Origin: an uncultured Lachnospiraceae bacterium
GTDB lineage: Bacteria; Bacillota; Clostridia; Lachnospirales; Lachnospiraceae
NCBI GenBank assembly: GCA_947588845.1
Contig: CANQAR010000018.1
Coordinates: 1-46,862 of the forward strand
Reading direction: 5' to 3'
DNA: 46,862 bases
Shown here: positions 34,335 through 42,976 of the stretch, one piece after another
Position numbering within the stretch: the stretch's first letter is position 1
Layout: every line of letters begins with the position of its first letter
Program-made: the position numbers and the translations under genes
The notes under the pieces: generated by a model
Seen by the model: only the letters and a program-made list of their open reading frames with translations
Told to the model about the DNA's origin: nothing
Database searches by the model: none

Positions 34335-35213
34335 TCAGAATTTCATCACTTCTTCTTTCGAAGGGATTGAAGGCGACGCCCCCCTGCGTGAAACCGCGAT
34401 TGCGGACGCTTTCGCAGCTGTCCTCAGAATCTCCTCCACCGGCCGTCCTTCCATTAGACCGGCGATAAAATATCCGGTAAATGTGTCTCCTGCCGCCGTG
34501 GTATCCACGACATCCACTTTGAAAATATCCTGCCGCACAGTCGTATTCCGGTCCGCATAGACGGAACCTTCGCCGCCGAGTGTCAGCACAACCTTTGCGT
34601 CCGGATATTTTTCCAGAATCCTGCCGGGAATCTTTTCCAGATCCGTCTCTCCGGTAAGCTGCATCCCCTCAATCTCATTCAGCAGGAAACAGTACACTTT
34701 CGAGAAATCGCACGGCTTCAGCCCATCATCAAACGGAGAGGGATTGAGAACGATCTTCATTCCGCGTTCCCATGCTCTGTCCATGATGTAATCCAACAGA
34801 TTCACCTCATTCTGAAGCAGGAGGAAATCTCCCGCGTCAAAATTCTGAAGCACCTCGTCGATAAATTCTTTCGTGAGCGCACGGTTGCTCCCGCCGTACA
34901 GGAGAATGCAGTTCTGACCGCTCTTATCCACCTGTATGATCGTATGACCGCTCCTTCCTTCTATCGTCCGGATATACTCTGTATGAATTCCGCATTCCCT
35001 GCAGGCACTCAGAAAATTCTGTCCGTCAGCGCCGATCAGACCGGCGTGAAAGACCTCTGCGCCCGCCCGTGCAAGCGCCACGGACTGGTTAAACCCTTTG
35101 CCTCCCAGAAAGATCTCCATGCCGGACGAAGCCTGTGTTTCTCCCGGCTGAACCATATGATCCACCTGGTATACATAGTCCACATTCAATGACCCAAAAT
35201 TCAGTACCTTCAT
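34335..35213 (-). CDS. Ribokinase-like PfkB-family sugar kinase
   Basis: A 292-aa kinase with the PfkB signatures: GGKGFNQSVA at residues 37-46 (signature 1), the sugar-site opening NFGSLNVDYVYQVD, and the C-terminal anion hole with catalytic Asp in VDTTAAGDTFTGYF near 240-253. Such enzymes phosphorylate ribose or related furanose sugars at the terminal hydroxyl. The start at 35213 has GGGGGAA 8 nt upstream; the frame extends to 35243 without a better site. It follows the LacI gene after 241 nt with a composite repeat between. Its place beside the pentose-like operon suggests a related substrate, but ribose itself is not proven. Confidence 0.88.
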   Translation of the reverse strand: MKVLNFGSLNVDYVYQVDHMVQPGETQASSGMEIFLGGKGFNQSVALARAGAEVFHAGLIGADGQNFLSACRECGIHTEYIRTIEGRSGHTIIQVDKSGQNCILLYGGSNRALTKEFIDEVLQNFDAGDFLLLQNEVNLLDYIMDRAWERGMKIVLNPSPFDDGLKPCDFSKVYCFLLNEIEGMQLTGETDLEKIPGRILEKYPDAKVVLTLGGEGSVYADRNTTVRQDIFKVDVVDTTAAGDTFTGYFIAGLMEGRPVEEILRTAAKASAIAVSRRGASPSIPSKEEVMKF

Positions 35214-35314
35214 AGTTTGTGTTCCCCCATTATTCAACATCATGATGCCAGTACGCCCTGTACAGGAACCGAAATGTCATATATTCCATAAAGTAATCCC
35301 TGATATCTTTTCAA

Positions 35315-35439
35315 GACTCGCCCGCGAGTCTTGCGCGCGGGATTCAGGTCTGCGTCAGCAGACATCTTCAGCTCCGAATCTCTGCACCCTCCACTCCGTT
35401 CCGGTCGGTTCTAAACGAGCGCCACTGGAGCTCAGAACC
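35315..35439. repeat. Composite repeat with one type B unit
   Basis: It begins with a GACTCG/CGAGTC hairpin, continues with GCGCGGGATTCAGGTCTGCG, GCAGACATCTTCAG and CCACTCCGTTCCGGTCG segments, and ends with one 33-nt type B unit at 35407-35439. The module order parallels 14309-14450. It lies between the ribokinase-like and LacI genes. Confidence 0.7.
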
Positions 35440-35454
35440 CTCGCGGAGCGTATA

Positions 35455-36453
35455 TCAGATTTCTCTTACGCTGTCCCGTTCTATAAACTGTGTTCCTACC
35501 GCGATCTTCAGATTAGAGCCTCCTCCATCCTGCATCATCTGCCTTAAGCGCCGCACGGCGACACGCCCCAGTTCCTGCTTCGGAACACGTACTGTCGTCA
35601 ACGCCGGGGAAGAAACCGCAGAAAATGCCACATCGTCGAACCCGATGATCGAAATATCGTCCGGTATACGGAGTCCACACTCCGTGATTGCCTTCATCGC
35701 ACCGTGAGCAATCATGTCATCGTCCGCGAAAAAGGCTGTCGGAAGCTTCGGATTTGTTCTCAGGTATCGTTTCATATCCTCATAGGCTCCGTCAATCGTG
35801 GTTGACAATGTCACCTGATATTCTTCTTTCAGCGGTATCCCGGCTCTGTGAAGCGCGGAGCGATATCCCTCTTCCCGGCCGCGGAATGGAGTGATGCGGA
35901 ATTCGCCTTTCAGATATCCGATCTCCCGATGACCTTTCGCAATCAGATATTCCGTTGCCATACGAGTAGAATCTTCATTATTGATCACAATTGAATTGAA
36001 TGACATATCTTCTTTCCAGTAATCAACCGTCACAAACGGATTGCTGATTCCTCGCACGACATCAATATCATCATCCTGCATTTCTGTCCCCAGCAGGACG
36101 ATCACCGACGCTTTGTCATTCTGAAGCCATTTGACCTGCTCCTCGTAGCTGCTGTCCCTCTTATCAAGATTGCACATAATCATTTCCATTCCGCTGGCGC
36201 GGGCTTCCTGCTCCACTCCAGCGATCAGCAGCGGGAAAAACGGATTATCCTCGACAATCACTCCATTTTTCTTAAACATTACAAATTTTACTTTTGATAT
36301 CCGACTGTCATCGTAATATCCCAAATCCCTGGCAGCCTTAAAAATTCTGGCAGAAGTTTCTGCATTGACTCCGCGCTTGTAGTTGAGCGCATTTGATACG
36401 GTAGCTGGTGAAAATCCGGTAATCTCGCTGATCTGTTTAATGCTGACTTTCAT
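35455..36453 (-). CDS. LacI-family transcriptional regulator
   Basis: 332 aa. The N-terminal helix-turn-helix is SIKQISEITGFSPATVSNALNYKRGVNAETSARI, residues 4-37, followed by the hinge and a periplasmic-binding-type effector domain ending in the usual ALTTVRVPKQELGRVAVRRL segment. It would respond to a sugar or sugar phosphate and control the adjacent uptake and catabolic genes. A 12-bp palindrome with central CG sits just after its own -10, indicating autoregulation. The start has GGGAGG 5 nt upstream. It is separated from the FGGY kinase by two perfect hairpins. Confidence 0.93.
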   Translation of the reverse strand: MKVSIKQISEITGFSPATVSNALNYKRGVNAETSARIFKAARDLGYYDDSRISKVKFVMFKKNGVIVEDNPFFPLLIAGVEQEARASGMEMIMCNLDKRDSSYEEQVKWLQNDKASVIVLLGTEMQDDDIDVVRGISNPFVTVDYWKEDMSFNSIVINNEDSTRMATEYLIAKGHREIGYLKGEFRITPFRGREEGYRSALHRAGIPLKEEYQVTLSTTIDGAYEDMKRYLRTNPKLPTAFFADDDMIAHGAMKAITECGLRIPDDISIIGFDDVAFSAVSSPALTTVRVPKQELGRVAVRRLRQMMQDGGGSNLKIAVGTQFIERDSVREI

Positions 36454-36496
36454 GTGTACCTCCCTGGCTGTCTATAATTATTTTTAAATTTTTTAC

Positions 36497-36537
36497 ATAA
36501 ACGTTTATATTATAGTACCAGATTTTCCCAGAATCAA
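36497..36537 (-). promoter_or_regulatory. LacI gene promoter and LacI-type operator
   Basis: Minus strand TTGATT, 17-nt spacer, TATAAT (36509-36537), immediately followed by the palindrome ATAAACGTTTAT (36497-36508), which has the central CG typical of LacI-family operators. Autorepression is the likely meaning. Confidence 0.65.
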
Positions 36538-36606
36538 TCTTTTTATAAAGACCTTCAGCGCAAAGAGATTTTTTGTTACAGTTCACTCCCACACTGAGCT
36601 CGAGGT

Positions 36607-36677
36607 GATTTCCGGGCAAATTGCCCGGAAATCCCGAGGTCTGAGACGCAGACCATGGAATTTCATTCCATGGTCTG
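36607..36677. repeat. Two perfect 13-bp hairpins
   Basis: The first (36607-36633) has arms GATTTCCGGGCAA/TTGCCCGGAAATC with a single-base centre, flanked by CTCG/CGAG. The second (36649-36677) has arms CAGACCATGGAAT/ATTCCATGGTCTG with a TTC loop. No T-runs follow. They separate the FGGY kinase gene from the LacI promoter. Confidence 0.7.
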
Positions 36678-36733
36678 TGCATCGCGGAGCGTTGTTGCCG
36701 GTCACGGAGTAAACATTTTCTCATTCCGTATGC

Positions 36734-38209
36734 TCAGTGGCTGCAGCACTTCACCGCTTCCTTCCAGCCCTGATACTTGTGCTCACGCTCTTCCTCTTTC
36801 ATCTGCGGCTGATATACTGTGCGTTTCAGCGTGCCGAAAACCTCCTGTGTGTAAAGCCCTGACGCCAGCCCGGCCGCGTAAGCCGCCCCTATTCCGGAAA
36901 GCTCCTCGGAATCCGGAATTTTTACCGGAATATCCAGCAGATCGCTCTGGAACTGCATCAGATAACCGTTTTTCGTCGGTCCTCCGTCCACGCGCAGTTC
37001 TTCTATTTTAATGCCGGACGCCTCGCTCATCGCGCGGATATTATCCGTAATCTGATAAGCGATGCAGTCAAGCGCCGCCCTTGCGATCTCCGCTTTTCTG
37101 GTCGTCCTGGTCATCCCGCTGATGACGGCTTTTGCTCTGCTGTCCCAGTATGGCGCGCCAAGTCCGGAGAATGCCGGGACCAGATACGTCGTATCCTCCG
37201 GATTTGCGCTTCTGGCCAGCTTTTCCGTCTCTCCCGCTGATGAGATCAGTCCCAGATCATCCTTCAGCCAGGTAATCACCGCGCCTGTATAATTGATATT
37301 TCCCTCGAGAACATAATTGACCTTTCCTCCCATCGACCAGGCCAGGGAGGTGACCACACCGATATCGCTGAACACCGGTGTCTCCCCGATGTTCATCATG
37401 ATGGAAGATCCTGTCCCGTAAGTCGTCTTTATCATACCTTTCTTCAGGCACCCCTGTCCGAACAGCGCGCCATGGGAATCTCCCAGTACTCCGCGGATCG
37501 GAATCGGCCTGTCCAGATATCCGTCAAAATCCGTCTCTCCGTAATCCCCGTCTGAGTCCGTCACCTGTGCCATGCAGCTTCTGTCAATATCAAAAATTTT
37601 CAAAAGCTCCTCATCCCACGCAAGCGTCCGTATGTTAAACAACTGTGTCCTGGAAGCATTTGAATAATCCGTCTGGAAGCGCTTCCCTTTCGTCAGCTTA
37701 TACACCAGCCAGCTGTCGATCGTCCCACAGGCGATCTTTCCTTCCCCGGCCAGCTTTTTCACGCCGTCCACATTCCGGAAGATCCAGGCCAGTTTTGCCG
37801 CGGAAAAATAAGGAGAAAGCCGAAGTCCCGTGCGTTCCCGTATCATCTCGGCATACCCCTGCTTTTCAATTTTCTCGCAGATGGCAGCTCCTCTTGCGCA
37901 CTGCCACACGATCGCGTTATAAACCGGCTCCCCGGTCTCTTTGTTCCAGCAAGCGGACGTCTCCCGCTGATTGCTGATGCCGACGACCGCAAGCTCAGAT
38001 TTATTGATTCCCGCTTTTTCCACCAGATTTTTTACCACCTGCACGGTATTTCGATAAATCTCGTTCAGATCATGTTCGACCCAGCCACGCGCATCGATCA
38101 TCTGTCTGTGCGGCAGATCGCACCTGCAGACAAGCTTTCCTGTCCCGTCAAACAGAAGCGCTTTCGTGCCCTGCGTACTCTGATCGATCCCCAATACATA
38201 TCTGTTCAT
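36734..38209 (-). CDS. FGGY-family carbohydrate kinase (glycerol kinase-like)
   Basis: 491 aa with the two-lobed FGGY layout. It opens YVLGIDQSTQGTKALLFD with GWVEHDLNEIY near residues 42-52 and SNQRETSACWNKETGEPVYNAIVWQ near 79-103. It also has GTIDSWLVYKLT near 162 and the second-lobe phosphate and adenine motifs TTYGTGSSIMMN and VDGGPTKNGYLMQFQSDLL. GWVEHD and QRET are frequent in glycerol kinases. The context, however, is a sugar importer, an aldose-ketose isomerase and a split transketolase, so a ketose substrate such as apulose, ribulose or xylulose is likelier. The start has AAGGAG 11 nt upstream. Two direct repeats lie in the upstream gap. Confidence 0.85.
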   Translation of the reverse strand: MNRYVLGIDQSTQGTKALLFDGTGKLVCRCDLPHRQMIDARGWVEHDLNEIYRNTVQVVKNLVEKAGINKSELAVVGISNQRETSACWNKETGEPVYNAIVWQCARGAAICEKIEKQGYAEMIRERTGLRLSPYFSAAKLAWIFRNVDGVKKLAGEGKIACGTIDSWLVYKLTKGKRFQTDYSNASRTQLFNIRTLAWDEELLKIFDIDRSCMAQVTDSDGDYGETDFDGYLDRPIPIRGVLGDSHGALFGQGCLKKGMIKTTYGTGSSIMMNIGETPVFSDIGVVTSLAWSMGGKVNYVLEGNINYTGAVITWLKDDLGLISSAGETEKLARSANPEDTTYLVPAFSGLGAPYWDSRAKAVISGMTRTTRKAEIARAALDCIAYQITDNIRAMSEASGIKIEELRVDGGPTKNGYLMQFQSDLLDIPVKIPDSEELSGIGAAYAAGLASGLYTQEVFGTLKRTVYQPQMKEEEREHKYQGWKEAVKCCSH

Positions 38210-38264
38210 ATCTGCACCCGCTCCTTCATCGTTTCTTTCTTTATATAACTATTCTGTCCCTGCT

Positions 38265-38346
38265 GCAGGACACATCATTTCGAAACTCCTGCTGCCCTTT
38301 TAAGAACTTCTGCATGTCTGCCGCCCTCACGCAGGACACATCATTT
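38265..38346 (-). repeat. Direct repeats upstream of the FGGY kinase
   Basis: The 16-mer GCAGGACACATCATTT (plus strand) occurs at 38265-38280 and 38331-38346, 66 bp apart. It is in the 386-nt gap ahead of the kinase gene, in a position suited to regulator binding. The gap also holds a CCCGC/GCGGG hairpin near 38425 and the terminator of the transketolase gene. Confidence 0.5.
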
Positions 38347-38450
38347 TGCCCCTTCCGCAGCCAATAATGTAAAAACATTCTTACTTAAATGCTCGGTATT
38401 CCGTGAACTTTTATCCATGGCAGTACCCGCAGCGCGGGCATAAAAGTTTG

Positions 38451-38487
38451 AAAGGGCAGGATATCCCCACGGAGATATTCCCGCCCC
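38451..38487 (-). terminator. Terminator after the transketolase genes
   Basis: On the minus strand GGGC-GGGAATATC pairs with GGATATCC-GCCC around TCCGTG, followed by TTTCAAACTTTT. It lies about 110 nt beyond the stop of the C-terminal transketolase subunit and would separate it from the kinase gene. Confidence 0.55.
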
Positions 38488-38595
38488 ATGTGTATCAGAA
38501 CTGCCGTTCCGCCGATGCCCGCGTCGCCTGCTGCACTGCTTGATTCAGCGCTCCCGACACACGAAAGTTGTCCCGCAAAACAGCGAACATTTCAT

Positions 38596-39531
38596 TTATC
38601 TGCCCAGCAGCTTCTTTACCGTATCCGCGATCCCCTGCGCATTCAGTCCGTAGTGATCAAACACCTGCTTCGAGGTTCCCGTGATGACCGGGCTGTCCGG
38701 AAGAGCAAGATTCACAACTTTTTTCGGGCAGTTTTCGGATACCACCTGGCTTACCATCGAACCGAGTCCGCCAAACGGAGAATGTTCCTCCGCTGTCACA
38801 ACCACCTTCGCGTTCGAGGCTGCCTTTATGACCGCTTCCTTGTCAAGCGGCTTCACACAGTACATATCCAGCACAGTAACGGAAATACCTTCCTCTTTCA
38901 GAAGCTTCGCCGCGTCGTATGATGGCTTCACCATCTCGCCGCAGGCGATAATCGCCGCGTCTGTTCCTTCACAGAGAACCGTAGCTTTATTCATCTCAAA
39001 AGGAACATGTCCTTCCTCATAGATATCTTCCACCGGATTTCTGCCCACACGGATGTAGGCCGGCTTCTCATCTTTCAGAAGCGCCTCGATCAGGCATCTG
39101 GTCTGGAATCGGTCGCTTGGCAGATACACCCGCATATTCGGTATCGCCGACATGGCCGCAATGTCCTGCGCTGAATGATGGCTCATGCCCAGCGCGCCAT
39201 AGCTGATGCCGCCGCTGATTCCGATCAGTTTCACATTCGTGTTGGAGTACGCACAGTCAATCTTTGCCTGCTCATAGCTTCTCGTCGAGAGGAAGCAGGC
39301 CGGGGAAGCCGCGTACGGCTTCTTCCCACATTTCGCCAGTCCGGCGGAGATGCTGACCAGATTCTGTTCCGCAATACCTGTCTCGACGAACTGTTCCGGA
39401 TATGTATCCGCAAACGGCGTCATGGAGGCAGATCCTCTGGAATCGCTGCACAGTACTATAATGTCCTTATCTTCTTTTGCATGTTCCATCAGCACGTCGC
39501 AGATTGCCTGACGATTCGGTATCTTATTCAT
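38596..39531 (-). CDS. Transketolase, C-terminal subunit
   Basis: 311 aa, corresponding to the pyrimidine-binding (PP/Pyr) and C-terminal domains of transketolase. It has the catalytic Glu in VETGIAEQNLVS (E55), RSYEQAKIDCAYSNTNVKLIG, GMSHHSAQD, and a C-terminal domain starting near residue 190. It needs the N-terminal subunit encoded immediately upstream, whose stop overlaps this start by 8 nt. AAGGAGG lies 9 nt before the ATG. Together they move a two-carbon ketol unit using thiamine diphosphate. Placement in a sugar operon suggests a dedicated enzyme, for example for apulose 4-phosphate, rather than the housekeeping one. Confidence 0.92.
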   Translation of the reverse strand: MNKIPNRQAICDVLMEHAKEDKDIIVLCSDSRGSASMTPFADTYPEQFVETGIAEQNLVSISAGLAKCGKKPYAASPACFLSTRSYEQAKIDCAYSNTNVKLIGISGGISYGALGMSHHSAQDIAAMSAIPNMRVYLPSDRFQTRCLIEALLKDEKPAYIRVGRNPVEDIYEEGHVPFEMNKATVLCEGTDAAIIACGEMVKPSYDAAKLLKEEGISVTVLDMYCVKPLDKEAVIKAASNAKVVVTAEEHSPFGGLGSMVSQVVSENCPKKVVNLALPDSPVITGTSKQVFDHYGLNAQGIADTVKKLLGR

Positions 39532-40354
39532 GAAGCGCAGCCTCCTTTCTCTCTTCCAGGTCGCTCATAATCTGACTGTATTCTTCCTCACTCGGAACCT
39601 TGTGATGCCAGGGAGCCTTGTTCTCCATCACCGGAGAACCACAGCCCTTGGTCGTATTCGCAATCACAACCGAAGGTTTTCCTTTCACGGTCTTAGCGAC
39701 GTCAAATGCCGCGTTCAGCGCGTCTACATCGTTCCCATCCACAGAAATCACGTTCCAGCCAAAGCCCGCAAAGCGCGCGGCCAGATCATCGTGATGCATG
39801 ACATCCTCTGTGCTGCCGGAAATCTGGAGCCGGTTGCGGTCCACGACCGCACAAAGATTGTCCAGCTTATAATGGGAAGCCGCCATGGCTCCTTCCCAGA
39901 CGGAACCTTCTGCCAGTTCTCCGTCTCCCATAACCGTGTAAACTCTCGCCTGACTCTTATTCATCTTCTCCGCCAGCGCCATTCCCACACATACCGGGAG
40001 CCCATGGCCGAGAGAACCCGAGTTCATCTCAATGCCAGGAAGCTTGTTGTTTGGATGCCCGATAAACTGGGATCCGAACTGAGAGTACTCTTCAATTACC
40101 TGCTCAATCGGGAAGAACCCTTTCGCCGCCAGAACCGCGTACAGCGCTTCCACACAGTGCCCCTTGCTCATGACAAATTTATCTCTCTCCGGATCATCCA
40201 TGTTCTCCGGACTGATATTCATCTCATGAAAATAGAGAGATACCAGCACATCCATAACGCTCATATCGCCGCCGATATGTCCCGCCTTGCCAGCCTTGAT
40301 CATCCTGACCACGTCCTGGCGCAGGGCAAACGATTTTGCCTTTAAATTTTCCAT
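39524..40354 (-). CDS. Transketolase, N-terminal subunit
   Basis: 276 aa, the thiamine diphosphate-binding half of transketolase. It contains GHIGGDMSVMDVLVSLYF near residues 25-42, KGHCVEALYAVLA, GSLGHGLPVCVGMALA at 113-128, and the ThDP/Mg motif starting GDGELAEGSVWEG (143) and ending in N174 (VVDRN). The start at 40354 was chosen because GGAGA lies 8 nt upstream; ATGs at 40369 and 40393 lack a site. The stop overlaps the next subunit by 8 nt, giving translational coupling and equal stoichiometry. It is 133 nt downstream of the isomerase gene. Confidence 0.92.
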   Translation of the reverse strand: MENLKAKSFALRQDVVRMIKAGKAGHIGGDMSVMDVLVSLYFHEMNISPENMDDPERDKFVMSKGHCVEALYAVLAAKGFFPIEQVIEEYSQFGSQFIGHPNNKLPGIEMNSGSLGHGLPVCVGMALAEKMNKSQARVYTVMGDGELAEGSVWEGAMAASHYKLDNLCAVVDRNRLQISGSTEDVMHHDDLAARFAGFGWNVISVDGNDVDALNAAFDVAKTVKGKPSVVIANTTKGCGSPVMENKAPWHHKVPSEEEYSQIMSDLEERKEAALHE

Positions 40355-40487
40355 AATGGTCTTCTCCATTCTGCCGTCATGCTGACGGCTCATTCAGGGA
40401 AGCCCGCGCTTCAGTTTTCACTAGTACTTCTCTGCGCAATTAACTCAGGGCAATACCAGCCGTCACGCAGGCTTCCGCCTCATTATT

Positions 40488-41888
40488 TCACTCGCCGCGC
40501 AGATACGCTTTGACCTGCTCTTCCACCGGGTCGTACAGATCCGGCTTGATTCCCATGTACTTGCACGCCTCGTACAGTACCGGAACGACATCTTTGTGAA
40601 TGCCCACGCAGTGATGAATGTACGGACCTTCTACAATCTTCGCCTCAAGGCGCTTGATATTCTCCACCTCAACCCAGAGATAGGTTCCCATGCCTTTCGG
40701 TCCGTCCACGCCTTTCGCGTTTCCAAGCAACAGTGAGTATTCTCCGCCGTCTCCGTCGAACCGCGCAAGCGTCACAAGACCGTGCTTCGCTTCCGCCGTG
40801 ATGCTTCCCGGATGGTCGAACGCCAGCGGGTAAGTCAGCTTCGGCGTCTCCTTCGCGACGGAGATCGGCCACGGACCACAATGCTGCAAAAGTTCGCCGT
40901 TCGGGATATCCGGATGCCGGATCGTCCAGTCCGCAAAGAAACTTCTCAGCTCTCCCATGCCTGCCGCTTCCACCAGAAGCGCGGTGACCGCGCCGTGAAT
41001 ATCGGTCTCGCACACAACCGGGATTCCTTCCTCGTTGAGCAGGGAGTTCGCCGCGCACGGCATAATGCCAATCTCGCTCTGCAGCTGGTTCCAGCACTGG
41101 ATCGCCGCCGCCTGGCAGCCATACTTGTCCACCAGATTCTTCATGGCAACCTTGAGCGCCGCCACATTCTCCAGTTCATTATCCTTCACCATGATCTCCA
41201 TGTGGTCGCGGCAGTACTGCATGACCTTTGCCACTTCCGTGCCCTCAGCCTTTGCCTTTTTCATCTCGTCCGTCAGCTCCGGCATCGGAACCGGGGCAAG
41301 CTGGATATTGAATTTTTCCAGAAGCTCTCCCTCGTTGCACATCGTTGACCAGAAATCGAACGGTCTCGTAGAGATCTGCAGGATGCGTATGCCGCGGAAT
41401 GTCCTGACCACGTTGCAGACCGCGAGGAAGTCGCGCAGGCCGCGCTCAAACACCGGATCATTCAGACGGCAGTTTGTCATATAGGTGAACGGCACCCGGA
41501 ATCTCCTGAGTACCTTGCCGGTCGCGAACAGTCCGCACTGCGTATCGCGCAGACGTGTACCGTCCGCCTCCGGACGCTCGTCAAGCGGCCCCCATAAAAG
41601 TACCGGAACATTCAGCTCCTTCGCCAGTCTCGCGCACTCATATTCTGTACCAAAGTTGCAGTGCGGCAGGAACAGGCCGTCGATTTTTTCCGCCTTAAAT
41701 TTTTCCGCAATTTTCTGCCTGTCCGTGTCGTCGTAGAGCAGACCTTCCTCATTAATATCCGTGATGTCCACAAAATCAATCCCCAGCTCCCGGAGACGGT
41801 CAGCCGTCAGATTACGGTATTTAATTGCGTCCGGCGCGCTGAAAATACTTCTCCTCGTGGGGGCATATCCCAGTTTGATCTTTGTCAT
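40488..41888 (-). CDS. L-fucose/L-arabinose isomerase family protein
   Basis: 466 aa. It has the fold features of L-fucose and L-arabinose isomerase family proteins: KIDGLFLPHCNFGTEYECARLAKELNVPVLLWGP at about residues 69-102, AAIQCWNQLQSEIGIMPCAANSLLNEEGIPVVCETDIHGAV near 252-292 (with the candidate metal ligands E and D), and HHCVGIH near the C-terminus. Family members interconvert aldoses and ketoses using Mn2+. It is shorter than classic FucI (about 590 aa) and is not a clear FucI or AraA. Position between the importer and transketolase-kinase genes makes it the likely first catabolic step. The start has AAAGGAGG 6 nt upstream. Confidence 0.85.
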   Translation of the reverse strand: MTKIKLGYAPTRRSIFSAPDAIKYRNLTADRLRELGIDFVDITDINEEGLLYDDTDRQKIAEKFKAEKIDGLFLPHCNFGTEYECARLAKELNVPVLLWGPLDERPEADGTRLRDTQCGLFATGKVLRRFRVPFTYMTNCRLNDPVFERGLRDFLAVCNVVRTFRGIRILQISTRPFDFWSTMCNEGELLEKFNIQLAPVPMPELTDEMKKAKAEGTEVAKVMQYCRDHMEIMVKDNELENVAALKVAMKNLVDKYGCQAAAIQCWNQLQSEIGIMPCAANSLLNEEGIPVVCETDIHGAVTALLVEAAGMGELRSFFADWTIRHPDIPNGELLQHCGPWPISVAKETPKLTYPLAFDHPGSITAEAKHGLVTLARFDGDGGEYSLLLGNAKGVDGPKGMGTYLWVEVENIKRLEAKIVEGPYIHHCVGIHKDVVPVLYEACKYMGIKPDLYDPVEEQVKAYLRGE

Positions 41889-41918
41889 TTTTTTCCTCCT
41901 TTAAAACGCCACTCCCGT

Positions 41919-42956
41919 TTATTTATTCTCGTTGCGTGCCTGCAGCGCCATCTTTGCCTGCAGATTTCTCTGTGTCTGATCAATCACAACCGCAAGGATA
42001 ATCACGATACCACGGATCACCGACTGCCAGAACTCGGACACGCCGCACATCGTCATACCATCGTTGATCACGCCGATAACGAAAGCGCCGACCACTGTGC
42101 CAAGGATCGTACCGGAACCGCCGGCCATCGAAGTGCCGCCAAGTACTGTCGCCGCGATCGCGTTCATTTCCCAGCCATCTCCTGACTTCGGATGTGCTGA
42201 GGACAGCTGAGCGGTATTGATCATGCCGACCCACGCGGCGCAGAAACCGGAAATCATGTAAACAAGAATCTTGATGCGGTCCGTCTTAATGCCGGACAGA
42301 CGCGCAGATTTCTCATTGCCTCCTACTGCCAGCACATGCCAGCCGAAGCTCATCTTCTTCAGAAGGATGTAGGAGATTACTGCCAGGGCCGCGAAAATAT
42401 ATACGCCTGCGGGGATTCCCGCGATATTGCTTCCAAGTACCTTAAAACCTGTGTTACCCAGTCCCTCATATCCGCTGATCTGCGCGAATGTGGCGCCGCC
42501 GGAACGAAGGTTCGCGAGACCGCGGCCGATGTACATGGTACCCAGCGTGGCGATAAACGGGGCAACGCCGAGTTTTGTGACGATCAGGCCGTTGACCGCT
42601 CCGATTATACAGCCCGCAAGCAGCATCAGCACGACAATCATCGGAACGCTGAAGTACAGCGTAACGCCCGCAAATGACACGGTGAAGCCTTCCTGGATCA
42701 GGCCGCCGGCCAGCATGCCGATCAGACCAACCACAGAACCGACCGACAGGTCAATACCCCCTGTGATGATAACGAACGTCATGCCCAGAGCGAGGATACC
42801 GTACAGAGCGACGTGCTTCGCGATCATGGTCAGCGTGGCCGCCGACAGGAAATTATCTTTTACAACACTGAAAAATATGACCAGAAGGATCAGCACGATG
42901 AATGTACGTCCCTTCAAAATAGTCATTAATATCTGATTTGAATTGTTTTTCTTCAT
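41919..42956 (-). CDS. Sugar ABC transporter permease (RbsC-like)
   Basis: 345 aa with eight to ten transmembrane segments and the RbsC-family signature: HVALYGILALGMTFVIITGGIDLSVGSVVGLIGMLAG near residues 49-85, GLIVTKLGVAPFIATLGTMYIGRGLA near 124-149, and GVINDGMTMCGVSEFWQSVIRG near the C-terminus. It forms the membrane channel of a ribose-type importer with the ATPase and binding protein of this operon. It starts 20 nt after the ATPase stop, with AAGGAG 10 nt upstream. Confidence 0.93.
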   Translation of the reverse strand: MKKNNSNQILMTILKGRTFIVLILLVIFFSVVKDNFLSAATLTMIAKHVALYGILALGMTFVIITGGIDLSVGSVVGLIGMLAGGLIQEGFTVSFAGVTLYFSVPMIVVLMLLAGCIIGAVNGLIVTKLGVAPFIATLGTMYIGRGLANLRSGGATFAQISGYEGLGNTGFKVLGSNIAGIPAGVYIFAALAVISYILLKKMSFGWHVLAVGGNEKSARLSGIKTDRIKILVYMISGFCAAWVGMINTAQLSSAHPKSGDGWEMNAIAATVLGGTSMAGGSGTILGTVVGAFVIGVINDGMTMCGVSEFWQSVIRGIVIILAVVIDQTQRNLQAKMALQARNENK

Positions 42957-42976
42957 GGATTTGCCGCTCCTTCCTT

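Noticed and set aside
36590-36730. Rho-independent terminator for the FGGY kinase
   Set aside because: The hairpins are strong but neither is followed by a T-run on the minus strand, so they are listed as hairpins only.
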